Positions 27,771-35,966 of a stretch of 64,000 bases of DNA are shown here, one piece after another. The stretch lies in contig NZ_CP047024.1 in NCBI RefSeq assembly GCF_009796745.1, positions 4,898,001-4,962,000 of the forward strand, given 5' to 3'. A model generated the notes under the pieces. That model did not search any database. It was not told where the DNA came from and saw only the letters and a list, made by a program, of their open reading frames with translations. Positions within the stretch are counted from its first letter, which is position 1. Each line of letters opens with the position of its first letter. The DNA is from Paraglaciecola sp. L1A13. GTDB lineage: Bacteria > Pseudomonadota > Gammaproteobacteria > Enterobacterales > Alteromonadaceae. Position numbers and translations under genes: made by a program.

Positions 27771-28613
27771 ATGAGTGAAGAAGACGTTAAAAGTAAGTCA
27801 TTAGCCCCTTACTTAATCATAGCTGTTGTGCTGATTGTCATTGTTGGTACTGTATTATTTTGGCCTGCACAAAAACCTGACGAACCTGTTGCGCCAATTG
27901 AAGTACCGGTAACGACATTGCCTGAAGTTGAGCCTATCCCTGAGCCTGAAGTCGAACCCGAACCAATTCTTGAGCCTGAAATCGATCAACAAATTGAACC
28001 TGAACCAATCCCTGAGCCTTCACCTGAACCATTGGATACCAGCGATGCTGCAGTAAAAACAGAATTGCTTAAATTGTCAGACTACGGTGAGCTTGCGCGT
28101 TTATTGGTTAATAACGACTTATTACAACGTTTCGTGATTATGACTAATAACTTGGCTGACGACGAACTACCAGCAAATCATCAAGTTCTTAAAGCACCAG
28201 AGCAATCATTCCGTACGTTCCAACAAGCGGAAAAGGAGTGGATAGATCCAGCTAGTTACAAACGTTATACGCCATACGTGGATGTACTTGAATCGCTTGA
28301 TCCCCAATCTCTTGAGCTGTTATACGAAGAGTATAAACCTGCGATTAACAAAATTTTTGCTGAAATTAGCAGCCCAGGCCAAGATTTTGATGAAACGCTT
28401 TTAGACGCCATCGACCTATTACTCGATACACCTGAAGTACCAGTACCAGTAGAAGTTTATACTAATAGCGTGATGTTCAAATTCAAAGATGAACGCCTTG
28501 AAGCGCTTGCTGCTCCGCAAAAACAGCTATTACGTACCGGTCCTGAAAATATGCGTCGTATCAAAGCCAAATTACGTGAATTGAAAACCGCTATTTCTGC
28601 GGCACAAGAATAA
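27771..28613 (+). CDS. DUF3014 family membrane-anchored protein
   Basis: 280 residues. A short cytosolic start is followed by one membrane helix (about 11-30, PYLIIAVVLIVIVGTVLFW), then a proline/glutamate-rich spacer (about 33-85) with repeated P-E-P elements, which probably spans the cell wall zone. The folded domain (about 90-270) carries the DUF3014 features: ELARLLVNNDLLQRFVIMTNNLADDELP, FRTFQQAEKEWIDPASYKRYTPYVDVLESL and LDAIDLLLDTPEVP. The function of the family is unknown. AAGGAG precedes the ATG. A DUF1285 gene follows by 12 bases, a linkage that suggests a shared transcript. Confidence 0.87.
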   Translation: MSEEDVKSKSLAPYLIIAVVLIVIVGTVLFWPAQKPDEPVAPIEVPVTTLPEVEPIPEPEVEPEPILEPEIDQQIEPEPIPEPSPEPLDTSDAAVKTELLKLSDYGELARLLVNNDLLQRFVIMTNNLADDELPANHQVLKAPEQSFRTFQQAEKEWIDPASYKRYTPYVDVLESLDPQSLELLYEEYKPAINKIFAEISSPGQDFDETLLDAIDLLLDTPEVPVPVEVYTNSVMFKFKDERLEALAAPQKQLLRTGPENMRRIKAKLRELKTAISAAQE

Positions 28614-28625
28614 GAAGCATAGCCC

Positions 28626-29150
28626 ATGGACTTAGCCACACTACAAAAACAACTTGGTGATCAACAAGGTAAGCTGCCACCTGTCGATAAATGGGACCCA
28701 GATTTTTGTGGTGACATGGATTTAGTCATAAAACACGATGGTAGTTGGTTTTACATGGGCACACCTATTGGTCGCAAGGCCCTCGTAAAGCTTTTCGCCA
28801 GCGTGTTAAAAAAAGTAGATGATAAATATTATTTAGTTACGCCTGTCGAGAAGCTTGGAATAACTGTCGAAGATGTACCCTACGTAATCACTCAGTGGGA
28901 TAGGCAAGACGACTTACTGGTTTTCACTACGCAAACCGAAGAACAAATCATCGTCAGCGCCGAGCACCCCGTTGAGCTTAAAGAAGACAGTAAAAATCAG
29001 CTCGATTTGCCCTATATTAATATTCGGCGCAATTTATGGGCTCGACTACATCAGAATGTTTACTACCAACTGATAGCGCAAGCCGAACAAGAAGGTAACG
29101 CATTATATATCTCTAGTGGTGACTACAGATTTTGCTTAGGCCACCTTTAG
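28626..29150 (+). CDS. DUF1285 family cytosolic protein
   Basis: 174 residues, soluble, with the DUF1285 pattern: W-x-P-x-FCGDMDLVIKHDGSWFYMGTPIGRKALVKLFASVLKK at 22-65, YYLVTPVEKLGITVEDVPYVITQWD and, near the end, IRRNLWARLHQNVYYQL. Structures in this family show a two-domain beta-rich fold; the role is unknown. It follows the DUF3014 gene by 12 bases and is presumably its partner. Confidence 0.87.
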   Translation: MDLATLQKQLGDQQGKLPPVDKWDPDFCGDMDLVIKHDGSWFYMGTPIGRKALVKLFASVLKKVDDKYYLVTPVEKLGITVEDVPYVITQWDRQDDLLVFTTQTEEQIIVSAEHPVELKEDSKNQLDLPYINIRRNLWARLHQNVYYQLIAQAEQEGNALYISSGDYRFCLGHL

Positions 29151-29320
29151 CCTAGCCATTTGTCTGCGGTACACGTCTAATAATTATTTATCAAAATTAT
29201 CGTGTTGCTAATTATTTACGCAGCAAACATATAGACTTCTATCACCTGTCATTAGCACTTTGACCTATTGCAGGATTTCCCCTAGTCTGGACAATCACTA
29301 GCTAGAACGAGAATAATATT

Positions 29321-30616
29321 ATGCGTGTTTCCATTGCCAGCGCAGCCTTTGCTGCCTCGCTTATCTGTGCCAATTCATTAGCAGCCACCTACATTCAAGC
29401 AGGCAAACTTATCCCAGCGAATTCTAACGATGTGCTGAGTAAGGTGACCGTTGTGATCGATGACAATAAAATTAGTCAAATTAAACAGGGTTTTGTCTCC
29501 GGTAATGAGCAGGATAAGGTCATTAATCTTCAAGAATACACCTTGATGCCAGGCCTTATGGATATGCATACCCACGTTACATCCCAGCTCAATGGGCCTG
29601 CAAGTTACATGGAGCGCTTTACATTAAACGAAGCTGACTTCGCTATTAAAGGTGTTCAATACGCGAACAGAACGCTAATGGCGGGCTTTACCACCATTCG
29701 TAATCTAGGTGATGGTTACAACGAATCAATTGCTTTACGCAATGCAATCAACAAAGGTGTGATCGACGGACCTCGCATATTCACTGCCGCTAAGTCTATT
29801 GCCACAACAGGTGGCCATGCCGATCCTACTAATGGCCAAGCCAGTCGCATTCAAGGTGATCCGGGCCCAAAAGAAGGGGTGATAAATGGCGTAGCTGAAG
29901 CACGAAAAGCGGTTCGTCAACGTTATAAGGATGGTGCTGATTTAATAAAAATAACAGCAACAGGGGGCGTATTATCAGTCGCAAAGAGCGGTCAAAACCC
30001 CCAATTTATGGACGATGAACTAAAATCCATAGTCGATACGGCCAAAGACTACGGTATGACTGTTGCTGTGCATGCTCACGGGAAAGAGGGGATGGAACGA
30101 GCCATAAAAGCAGGCGTAACGTCCATCGAGCATGGCACCTACATGGACAAGCAAACGTTTAAATTAATGAAAAAACATAATACCTATTACGTGCCGACTG
30201 TTATGGCGGGTAATTGGGTGGCTGAAAAAGCAAAAATAGAGGGGTTCTTTCCCGAGCTCGTTCGCCCTAAAGCCGCAACCATTGGCCCATTAATTTTACA
30301 AACCTTATCTAGAGCGCACGAAGCGGGAGTGAAAATTGCCTTTGGTACCGACTCAGGGGTATCAGCTCATGGTGATAACGGCTTGGAATTTGTATTAATG
30401 GTAGAAGCCGGTATGAAGCCCATTGAGGCAATACGCGCAGCCACTTACCACGGCGCTATTCTTATTGAGCAACTTGACACGCTGGGTACGATAGAAGCTG
30501 GCAAACTGGCCGATCTCGTTGCGGTAAAGGGTAACCCACTGGATGATATTAAACGCATGCAACATGTCAGTTTTATAATGAAAAATGGTCAAATTTATAA
30601 AACCCCTGAGGCGTAA
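29321..30616 (+). CDS. Exported amidohydrolase (imidazolonepropionase-like/prolidase-like)
   Basis: 431 residues with a signal peptide (about 1-22, ending SLAA). The TIM-barrel metal site is visible: His-x-His in MDMHTHVTS near residue 84, the carbamylatable Lys region [11 protein letters not shown], His in AVHAHG, His in IEHGTYMD, and Asp in [11 protein letters not shown]. The final [16 protein letters not shown] and the N-terminal beta-sandwich are typical of the metal-dependent hydrolase superfamily, in the group including Xaa-Pro dipeptidases and imidazolonepropionase-like enzymes. It probably hydrolyses a dipeptide or cyclic amide in the periplasm. Confidence 0.9.
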   Translation: MRVSIASAAFAASLICANSLAATYIQAGKLIPANSNDVLSKVTVVIDDNKISQIKQGFVSGNEQDKVINLQEYTLMPGLMDMHTHVTSQLNGPASYMERFTLNEADFAIKGVQYANRTLMAGFTTIRNLGDGYNESIALRNAINKGVIDGPRIFTAAKSIATTGGHADPTNGQASRIQGDPGPKEGVINGVAEARKAVRQRYKDGADLIKITATGGVLSVAKSGQNPQFMDDELKSIVDTAKDYGMTVAVHAHGKEGMERAIKAGVTSIEHGTYMDKQTFKLMKKHNTYYVPTVMAGNWVAEKAKIEGFFPELVRPKAATIGPLILQTLSRAHEAGVKIAFGTDSGVSAHGDNGLEFVLMVEAGMKPIEAIRAATYHGAILIEQLDTLGTIEAGKLADLVAVKGNPLDDIKRMQHVSFIMKNGQIYKTPEA

Positions 30617-30746
30617 CGCCTCTAATCGATGACCGCGTTTACCGATGCTTCAAAATGAAAGTTGAAAGCTTCACGTGTACGACTCGGTCACCTCTTTGGA
30701 TAACCATTTTTATTTAAAATAAACCTATCACTTTTTGGAGCGCCAC

Positions 30747-31514
30747 ATGAAATTAGCATACCATTCGTTAACTATACTTACTGCTGCAAGTCTATTCTTG
30801 TCAGGCTCTGCATTAGCGGCCCACCATAACTTAAAAGAGAATGTTCAAGCCGCTTTGGCTAGCGACATTCGTGGGCCCAGCGATACTGCTCGCGATGCGA
30901 ATAGGATGCCTCTAGAAACCCTAACATTCTTTGGTTTACAACCAAACATGCACATTGCTGAGCTTATGCCTGGTGGAGGATGGTACACAAAAATACTCGC
31001 CCCTGTAGTAGCCGAAGAAGGTCAATATTACGCTGCTATAGGTACGAGTAACATAGCAAGCAAGTTACTCAAAGAGCCTGGTTTTGAAAAAGCCAAAGTG
31101 CTAGCAGAGGACGCCCGAATGTGGCGTGAAGAAGGCGACAGATTATATTCAATGGACGTGAGTTCTTTGGGCGTAACTAACCTAGATATGGTGCTAACCT
31201 TCCGAAACTACCATAATTTTAACGAGCAAGGCCGACGTAAAATGAATGAAGTGGCGTTTGCCGCACTCAAACCAGGGGGGATTTACGCGGTAGTGGATCA
31301 CACAGCTCGGCACAATGAACCGGAAACATCAGCAAATCGGCGTAGAGTCGATCCTGTACTGGCCATCCAGGAGATTCAACAGGCTGGTTTCGAACTAGTT
31401 GATTACAGTGATCTGCATTACAGGGAAGGTGATGAATTAAAATACGAAGTGGGCGAAAAGAGTGTAACGGGCAAAACTGACCGCTGGACATTTAAATTCA
31501 AAAAACCTGACTAA
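30747..31514 (+). CDS. Exported class I methyltransferase-fold protein
   Basis: 255 residues from ATG 30747 (GGAG eight bases upstream). A signal peptide (about 1-25, ending SALAAHH) is followed by a methyltransferase-like fold: post-I region HIAELMPGGGWYTKIL near 70-85 in place of the usual E-x-G-x-G-x-G, a strand with LDMVLTFRNYHNF, and FAALKPGGIYAVVDHTAR. Homologues are annotated as methyltransferases in many proteobacteria, yet SAM is not expected in the periplasm, so the activity may be different or lost. The amidohydrolase gene is 130 bases upstream. Confidence 0.82.
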   Translation: MKLAYHSLTILTAASLFLSGSALAAHHNLKENVQAALASDIRGPSDTARDANRMPLETLTFFGLQPNMHIAELMPGGGWYTKILAPVVAEEGQYYAAIGTSNIASKLLKEPGFEKAKVLAEDARMWREEGDRLYSMDVSSLGVTNLDMVLTFRNYHNFNEQGRRKMNEVAFAALKPGGIYAVVDHTARHNEPETSANRRRVDPVLAIQEIQQAGFELVDYSDLHYREGDELKYEVGEKSVTGKTDRWTFKFKKPD

Positions 31515-31557
31515 ATTAAATATATAATTATAATCAATAAGTTAACTTTAAAATAAG

Positions 31558-31599
31558 AACCTTTCTTGTGTTTTAATTCCGCTTTAATCAAGAAAGGTT
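31558..31599. repeat. Perfect 11-bp inverted repeat upstream of the Fur box
   Basis: AACCTTTCTTG (31558-31568) and CAAGAAAGGTT (31589-31599) are exact inverted copies around a 20-base loop, after the methyltransferase-fold gene and just before the Fur-like box. It may be a terminator-like hairpin or a protein site. Confidence 0.6.
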
Positions 31600-31615
31600 A
31601 ATTAACTTAACAATA

Positions 31616-31634
31616 ATAATTGATAATCATTCTC
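31616..31634. promoter_or_regulatory. Fur-like iron box
   Basis: The 19 bases match the GATAATGATAATCATTATC consensus at 14 positions, including an uninterrupted GATAATCATT core. It sits 44 bases before the 150-aa protein gene, so iron-dependent repression is likely. Confidence 0.75.
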
Positions 31635-31677
31635 ATTTGCGTTAACTTGATTTTACGCAATCAATAAGAGAATCGAT

Positions 31678-32130
31678 ATGTCACATAACTTTCTGTGTCC
31701 TAACCACCGTCAATGGTTAACCACCAATCCTCTGGCTGCTCAGACTCACCTTCGAGAAACGCAAGATAATGGGCAGTATTATCGAGAGCAAGGCGCTTGG
31801 CAACAGGCTCTACCGTTTCTAGGCTGTGCATACGAAACGGCAGAAATAGTGCTGGTTCAAGCAGAGCGACAAACCTCAACAAAAATCGTCGACTTCACCG
31901 CTACAGCGGTATTGTTAGCTGACACTCTTCACAAATTAGGTCAGAAAACCTTGAGCTTAGCTGTTTATGAGCAAGCACAAAAGAGGCTAAAGCCCGAGCT
32001 CGTTATAAGCTATCAGCAGCCACAACTTCAGCGATGTATTATTGACTGTATAAAGTCTTTAGCATTGGGGGCAGGTTTCCATCATCAATTTATGCAAGGG
32101 CAAGTAAAAGAGGAACACTGTATTCATTAG
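31678..32130 (+). CDS. Helical hypothetical protein downstream of a Fur box
   Basis: 150 residues, no signal peptide, predicted all-helical. Two helix pairs (about 30-55 with QYYREQGAWQQALPFLGCAYETAEIVL and 75-100 with TAVLLADTLHKLGQKTLSLAVYEQAQKRL) have TPR-like spacing of small and aromatic residues. It contains several Cys and His residues, including HCIH at the end. I do not recognise the family, though the size and layout resemble the DUF2753 proteins of Vibrio. AAGAGAATCGAT precedes the ATG. The Fur box upstream implies a role in iron starvation. A 59-aa gene follows 24 bases later. Confidence 0.75.
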   Translation: MSHNFLCPNHRQWLTTNPLAAQTHLRETQDNGQYYREQGAWQQALPFLGCAYETAEIVLVQAERQTSTKIVDFTATAVLLADTLHKLGQKTLSLAVYEQAQKRLKPELVISYQQPQLQRCIIDCIKSLALGAGFHHQFMQGQVKEEHCIH

Positions 32131-32154
32131 TAAATTTATATAGCAGGGGGAAAT

Positions 32155-32334
32155 ATGCAAAATTATGCTGCGGGGTCTCTCGACCAAGAACAATTTTTAC
32201 CCATTCAACTACGCGTAGATGTGCTCAGGCGACTATTAGCAGAACATAATGTTTGTGCCGAAGAGATACATTGCGAGTGCACTCAAAGTAAACGCATATT
32301 GATGAACCTGTTACTGCAAGCCGCTGCAGTTTAG
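32155..32334 (+). CDS. Small 59-aa protein, second gene of the Fur-box unit
   Basis: ATG 32155 with AGGGGG six bases upstream opens a 59-codon frame to TAG at 32334. The peptide is soluble and has three cysteines in the middle (VCAEEIHCEC), followed by a basic helix SKRILMNLLLQAA. The N-terminal half (LPIQLRVDVLRRLLAEHNVCAEE) reads as an amphipathic helix. The strong ribosome-binding site and 24-base gap make cotranslation with the preceding 150-aa gene likely. Family unknown; Cys residues and iron regulation suggest metal or redox handling, an inference only. Confidence 0.7.
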   Translation: MQNYAAGSLDQEQFLPIQLRVDVLRRLLAEHNVCAEEIHCECTQSKRILMNLLLQAAAV

Positions 32335-32392
32335 TGCAGTGGCTTATACAAAATTCTAAGCAATATATGCTGTGTATTTAACAGAATTATTG

Positions 32393-32656
32393 CTAGCTCT
32401 TATCTTTGCGGATCAAGTAACGATAAGGTTTATCTTCGATCTCGCTAGCAAGCAAAGTATGCCCCATAAAGCGACAAAAGCTAGGTATGTCTCGCGTGGT
32501 GGAATGGTCATCCGCACAGATTGCCAGGGTTTCCCCAAGTTGCATATTACGAATACTCAAACGCACCATCATTACGGGTTCAGGGCAACGCAGGCCAATG
32601 GCATCAAGTTGATGATTGGCACTGTCAAAATCCGCTGACGCCACATCAAATCCCAT
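32393..32656 (-). CDS. tusA: Sulfur carrier TusA
   Basis: 87 residues from ATG 32656. TusA accepts persulfide sulfur from IscS and passes it towards 2-thiouridine synthesis on tRNA wobble U34. The catalytic Cys is in [23 protein letters not shown], almost identical to E. coli TusA, and [20 protein letters not shown] and PYRYLIRK complete the family pattern. The start overlaps the pyrE stop by 11 bases, so translation is coupled to pyrE. This rph-pyrE-tusA order is not the E. coli one, where tusA stands alone. Confidence 0.94.
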   Translation of the reverse strand: MGFDVASADFDSANHQLDAIGLRCPEPVMMVRLSIRNMQLGETLAICADDHSTTRDIPSFCRFMGHTLLASEIEDKPYRYLIRKDKS

Positions 32657-33299
32657 AATCAATGCGATACTGTTTGATATTAGCTAGGTGTTCGGATAAC
32701 TCAGGCTGTGCATCAACTTGGGTCTGCAAATATTCAATTAAATCTGCCAAACTAACAATTGATACGACTTGAGTGGCAAAATCACGTTCAACTTCTTGAA
32801 TAGCAGATAACTCACCTTGACCTTTCTCTTGACGATCCAGGGCAATTAGTACACCAGCAAGGCTAGCGTTATGAGCTTCAATGATACGCATCGACTCTCG
32901 AATTGCAGTACCAGCGGTGATCACATCGTCAACTAGCATCACTTTTCCGGTAAGGGGGCTACCGACTAAACTACCGCCTTCACCATGAGTTTTGGCTTCT
33001 TTACGATTAAAACAATATGGCTTATCTACGTCATGTTTGTCTGCCAACGCTACTGCAGTAGTAGTAGCGATGGGGATCCCTTTATAAGCAGGGCCAAATA
33101 ACAGGTCATAATCAATCTTTGACGCTTGTAAAGCTTGAGCGTAATACTGGCCCAATCTCGCTAAATCTCGACCGGTATTAAATAATCCAGCATTGAAAAA
33201 GTATGGACTTTTACGCCCTGACTTCAAAGTGAATTCACCAAACTTAAGCACACCACGGCCAAGGGCAAATTCAATAAATTCTTTTTGATAATCTAGCAT
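32646..33299 (-). CDS. pyrE: Orotate phosphoribosyltransferase
   Basis: 217 residues (E. coli 213). It joins orotate to PRPP to give OMP, fifth step of pyrimidine synthesis. The PRPP motif [17 protein letters not shown] is at about 122-138, and [16 protein letters not shown] and [14 protein letters not shown] carry substrate contacts. AGGTAG precedes the ATG. The gap to rph is 45 bases; E. coli uses this junction for attenuation of pyrE by UTP, but the shorter gap here shows no clear hairpin. Confidence 0.97.
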   Translation of the reverse strand: MLDYQKEFIEFALGRGVLKFGEFTLKSGRKSPYFFNAGLFNTGRDLARLGQYYAQALQASKIDYDLLFGPAYKGIPIATTTAVALADKHDVDKPYCFNRKEAKTHGEGGSLVGSPLTGKVMLVDDVITAGTAIRESMRIIEAHNASLAGVLIALDRQEKGQGELSAIQEVERDFATQVVSIVSLADLIEYLQTQVDAQPELSEHLANIKQYRIDYGI

Positions 33300-33344
33300 T
33301 TATCTACCTATATCTTGAGAAGCAGTTTGTTTTTATTTTAAAGC

Positions 33345-34058
33345 TTAGTTAAGCGCGATTTTTTGCTCATCGAACAATTCACGTATGCCGTGTTTTGCTA
33401 GCTCTAGCATCTCGTGCATTTCTTCGATGCTAAACGGTTCACCTTCAGCAGTACCTTGAACTTCGATCATTTTGCCAGTGTCGGTCATCACCACGTTCAT
33501 GTCCGTTTCTGCTGCAGAATCCTCGATATATTCTAAATCAGCAATGGCGTTTCCTTTGTAAATACCCACAGAAATAGCCGCAATCATATGCTTCATAGGG
33601 TTCGCTTTGATTATTCCTTTACTACGCATCCACGTTAGGGCGTCAACTAATGCCACACAAGCACCCGTAATCGAAGCCGTTCGTGTGCCACCGTCAGCTT
33701 GAATCACGTCGCAATCTACGACTATAGTGTTCTCACCGAGTAGTTTCAAATCAATCGCTGCGCGCAATGAACGAGCAATTAAGCGTTGAATTTCTAGCGT
33801 GCGTCCACCTTGCTTACCACGGGCTGCTTCACGGTCGGAGCGAGTGTGCGTAGCACGAGGCAACATGCTGTACTCAGCGGTTACCCAGCCTTTACCTTGT
33901 CCTTTCATAAAACGCGGTACACCTTCGGTCACTGATGCGTTACACAATACTTTAGTGTTGCCAAACTCAATCAATACCGATCCTTCTGCATGGCAGGTGA
34001 AATTACGGGTAATAGTAACGGGGCGAATTTGGCTCGCAGTTCTGTCATTCGGGCGCAT
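33345..34058 (-). CDS. rph: Ribonuclease PH
   Basis: 237 residues from ATG 34058, which has AAAGGAG seven bases upstream; the frame can be opened ten codons earlier but without a ribosome-binding site. RNase PH trims the 3' ends of tRNA precursors by phosphorolysis. Conserved marks: [16 protein letters not shown] at the start, [42 protein letters not shown], and [19 protein letters not shown]. The full length shows it is intact, unlike the frameshifted rph of E. coli K-12. It is divergent from yicC. Confidence 0.97.
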   Translation of the reverse strand: MRPNDRTASQIRPVTITRNFTCHAEGSVLIEFGNTKVLCNASVTEGVPRFMKGQGKGWVTAEYSMLPRATHTRSDREAARGKQGGRTLEIQRLIARSLRAAIDLKLLGENTIVVDCDVIQADGGTRTASITGACVALVDALTWMRSKGIIKANPMKHMIAAISVGIYKGNAIADLEYIEDSAAETDMNVVMTDTGKMIEVQGTAEGEPFSIEEMHEMLELAKHGIRELFDEQKIALN

Positions 34059-34235
34059 AGGTGACTCCTTTAAATAATTTGCGCGCATTATACCGAAATG
34101 GTGACAGGGGTTCTTAATAAAATCGCTTAAAACAGTACTTATCTATCCCTGTAAAAATCTGGGCAGATGATAGCTATCGCGCATTGAGTTCACAAAGGTA
34201 TAATGACCTCATGATTTAACTAAGGAATTAACCGA

Positions 34236-35099
34236 ATGATATACAGCATGACTGCATTTGCCCGTCGCGAACTCAAAGCGCAGTGGGGAACCGCCGTATG
34301 GGAAATCCGCTCCGTTAACCAACGCTTTCTTGAAACCTATTTTCGTCTACCTGAGCAATTCAAAAGTCTTGAACCTATATTACGTGAACGTTTTCGCAAG
34401 CAGCTACAACGCGGTAAAGTTGAATGTGCGTTGCGTTTTGTAGCCAATGACGCAGCAGTGGGCAAACTAAGTTTAAATGAAGATCTAGCGCGCCAAGTCA
34501 TGAATGCTGCAGATTGGGTACAATCTCATGGCCAATCAGCCGGCGTTAATCCATTAGATGTGCTGCGCTGGCCTGGTGTTATAGCCGCAGAAGAAGCAGA
34601 TATGGAAGGTATTCAGGCAGATGTACTGGCTGAATTTGACGCAACCCTTAACGACTTTATTACTGCCCGAGCTACTGAAGGCACCAATTTGCGCGCGATG
34701 ATCGAACAGCGTCTTGATGGAATTCAAGTGGAAGTGGATAAGGTCACCACTCACATGCCAATCGTTATCCAATGGCAACGAGATAAAATACTCGCTCGTT
34801 TTGAAGAAGCCAAAATAGAACTTGATGCCAATCGCGTCGAGCAAGAAATGATTATGCTGGCGCAAAAAGTCGATGTGGCAGAAGAACTTGACCGCTTGGT
34901 ATCACATATAGGTGAAACCCGAAAAATTCTTAAAAAAGGGGGACCAGTAGGTCGCCGGTTAGATTTTATGATGCAAGAATTTAACCGCGAGTCAAATACA
35001 CTAGGCTCGAAGTCAATCAACAGTGACATTACCCAGTCGGCGGTGGAGCTAAAAGTATTGATAGAACAAATGCGTGAGCAGATTGCGAATATCGAGTAA
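34236..35099 (+). CDS. yicC: YicC/YloC family endoribonuclease
   Basis: 287 residues, same as E. coli YicC. N-terminal YicC domain (MIYSMTAFARRE...WEIRSVNQRFLETYFRLPE) and a C-terminal DUF1732 part (VDVAEELDRLVSHIGETRKILKKGGPVGRRLDFMMQEFNRESNTLGSKS). Recent work on YicC/YloC proteins shows Mn-dependent endoribonuclease activity and, in E. coli, an effect on RyhB turnover. AAGGAA precedes the ATG. It is divergent from rph, as in E. coli, and closed by a terminator. Confidence 0.93.
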   Translation: MIYSMTAFARRELKAQWGTAVWEIRSVNQRFLETYFRLPEQFKSLEPILRERFRKQLQRGKVECALRFVANDAAVGKLSLNEDLARQVMNAADWVQSHGQSAGVNPLDVLRWPGVIAAEEADMEGIQADVLAEFDATLNDFITARATEGTNLRAMIEQRLDGIQVEVDKVTTHMPIVIQWQRDKILARFEEAKIELDANRVEQEMIMLAQKVDVAEELDRLVSHIGETRKILKKGGPVGRRLDFMMQEFNRESNTLGSKSINSDITQSAVELKVLIEQMREQIANIE

Positions 35100-35132
35100 A
35101 TAAAGTTAGCCAATAAATTTTTACTGTAAAAG

Positions 35133-35154
35133 CCTCTATTTTTAGAGGTTTTTT
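35133..35154 (+). terminator. Terminator after yicC
   Basis: CCTCTA (35133-35138) pairs with TAGAGG (35143-35148), followed by six T. It lies 33 bases past the yicC stop. Confidence 0.8.
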
Positions 35155-35783
35155 ACCTCCAGTTCTACCTAATCCAAAGCACTTCTCATTTAGCCGTTAG
35201 TTTCTCACCTTTATGCGGTTCATGCCTGAACGGCTAAAAGTCTCAAATCAATTGACTAAACATTTCTGAACGAGAACTTATGCGATTGCTATACATTGAT
35301 ATTTTCGTTCCATGTGAAACATACATTTAAGCTGATTAACCAACTTGAATTCAATAACTTACCCGTATTTGGCAGCAATATATACTGTTTCATTAATGCA
35401 ACGTAGCCTCACCTAGCGCGGGCAATTAAGTTTTTTAACAACCTATCTGAATATATAAGTAGCATTTTCACTATTGAAAGGGTTCTCTTATCTTTGCAAC
35501 TAATCTAGTATGCGCGCACATCAATTTACCCTGTCATTAGGTAAATAAATACGTAGTCAAAAGCTTGGCTTTCTAGCCTTTAGTCTATGTCAAAATTTTT
35601 AACAATGACTAGATTAGAATATGACACACAATAATAAACGTTTGATTTATATTATTTTTAATTAAATGGCTTGCTATATGCTAATAGAAATTAAGCACAG
35701 TGTAGCCGCGATTTTACCTGGCATGGTCCACGTAGCGGGTACGTATTTTAAATGAAAGATAATTAACTGGTTTAGATGTACAG
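35155..35783. other. Gene-free region containing a parS-like site
   Basis: No supported gene in 629 AT-rich bases. The one clear element is a near-consensus parS site at 35306-35321. No repeats or hairpins of note besides this were seen. Confidence 0.5.
35306..35321. promoter_or_regulatory. parS: parS-like ParB-binding site
   Basis: CGTTCCATGTGAAACA matches the gammaproteobacterial parS pattern NGTTNCACGTGAAACN with one mismatch (T for C at position 8), one half being perfect. It is about 25 kb from the origin and about 21 kb from parAB. Confidence 0.6.
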
Positions 35784-35966
35784 ATGTCTTGTTTAACACG
35801 AAAATTACAGCAGCAACTTACTCGATATATTCAACGTAATAGCAACGCGTTAGCTGCCGATGATGCCGAGCAAATTCGCCACACATTGGTGAGCAAAGGA
35901 GTATGCCCTTCGGACGTTACAACGGATCAGGTAAAAGTGATTCTACAGTGCGTGCGAAGCAGCTAA
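35784..35966 (+). CDS. Small 60-aa hypothetical protein
   Basis: A 60-codon frame with a helical, soluble product: LTRKLQQQLTRYIQRNSNALAADDAEQIRHTL then SKGVCPSDVTTDQVKVILQCVRSS. The second half resembles small helix-rich proteins, but no family is recognised. The stop overlaps the convergent HD-GYP gene end by four bases. There is no good ribosome-binding site, so the call is tentative. Confidence 0.4.
   Translation: MSCLTRKLQQQLTRYIQRNSNALAADDAEQIRHTLVSKGVCPSDVTTDQVKVILQCVRSS

Noticed and set aside
32372..32638. 88-codon plus-strand frame over tusA
   Set aside because: TusA on the minus strand is nearly identical to the known family; this is its shadow.
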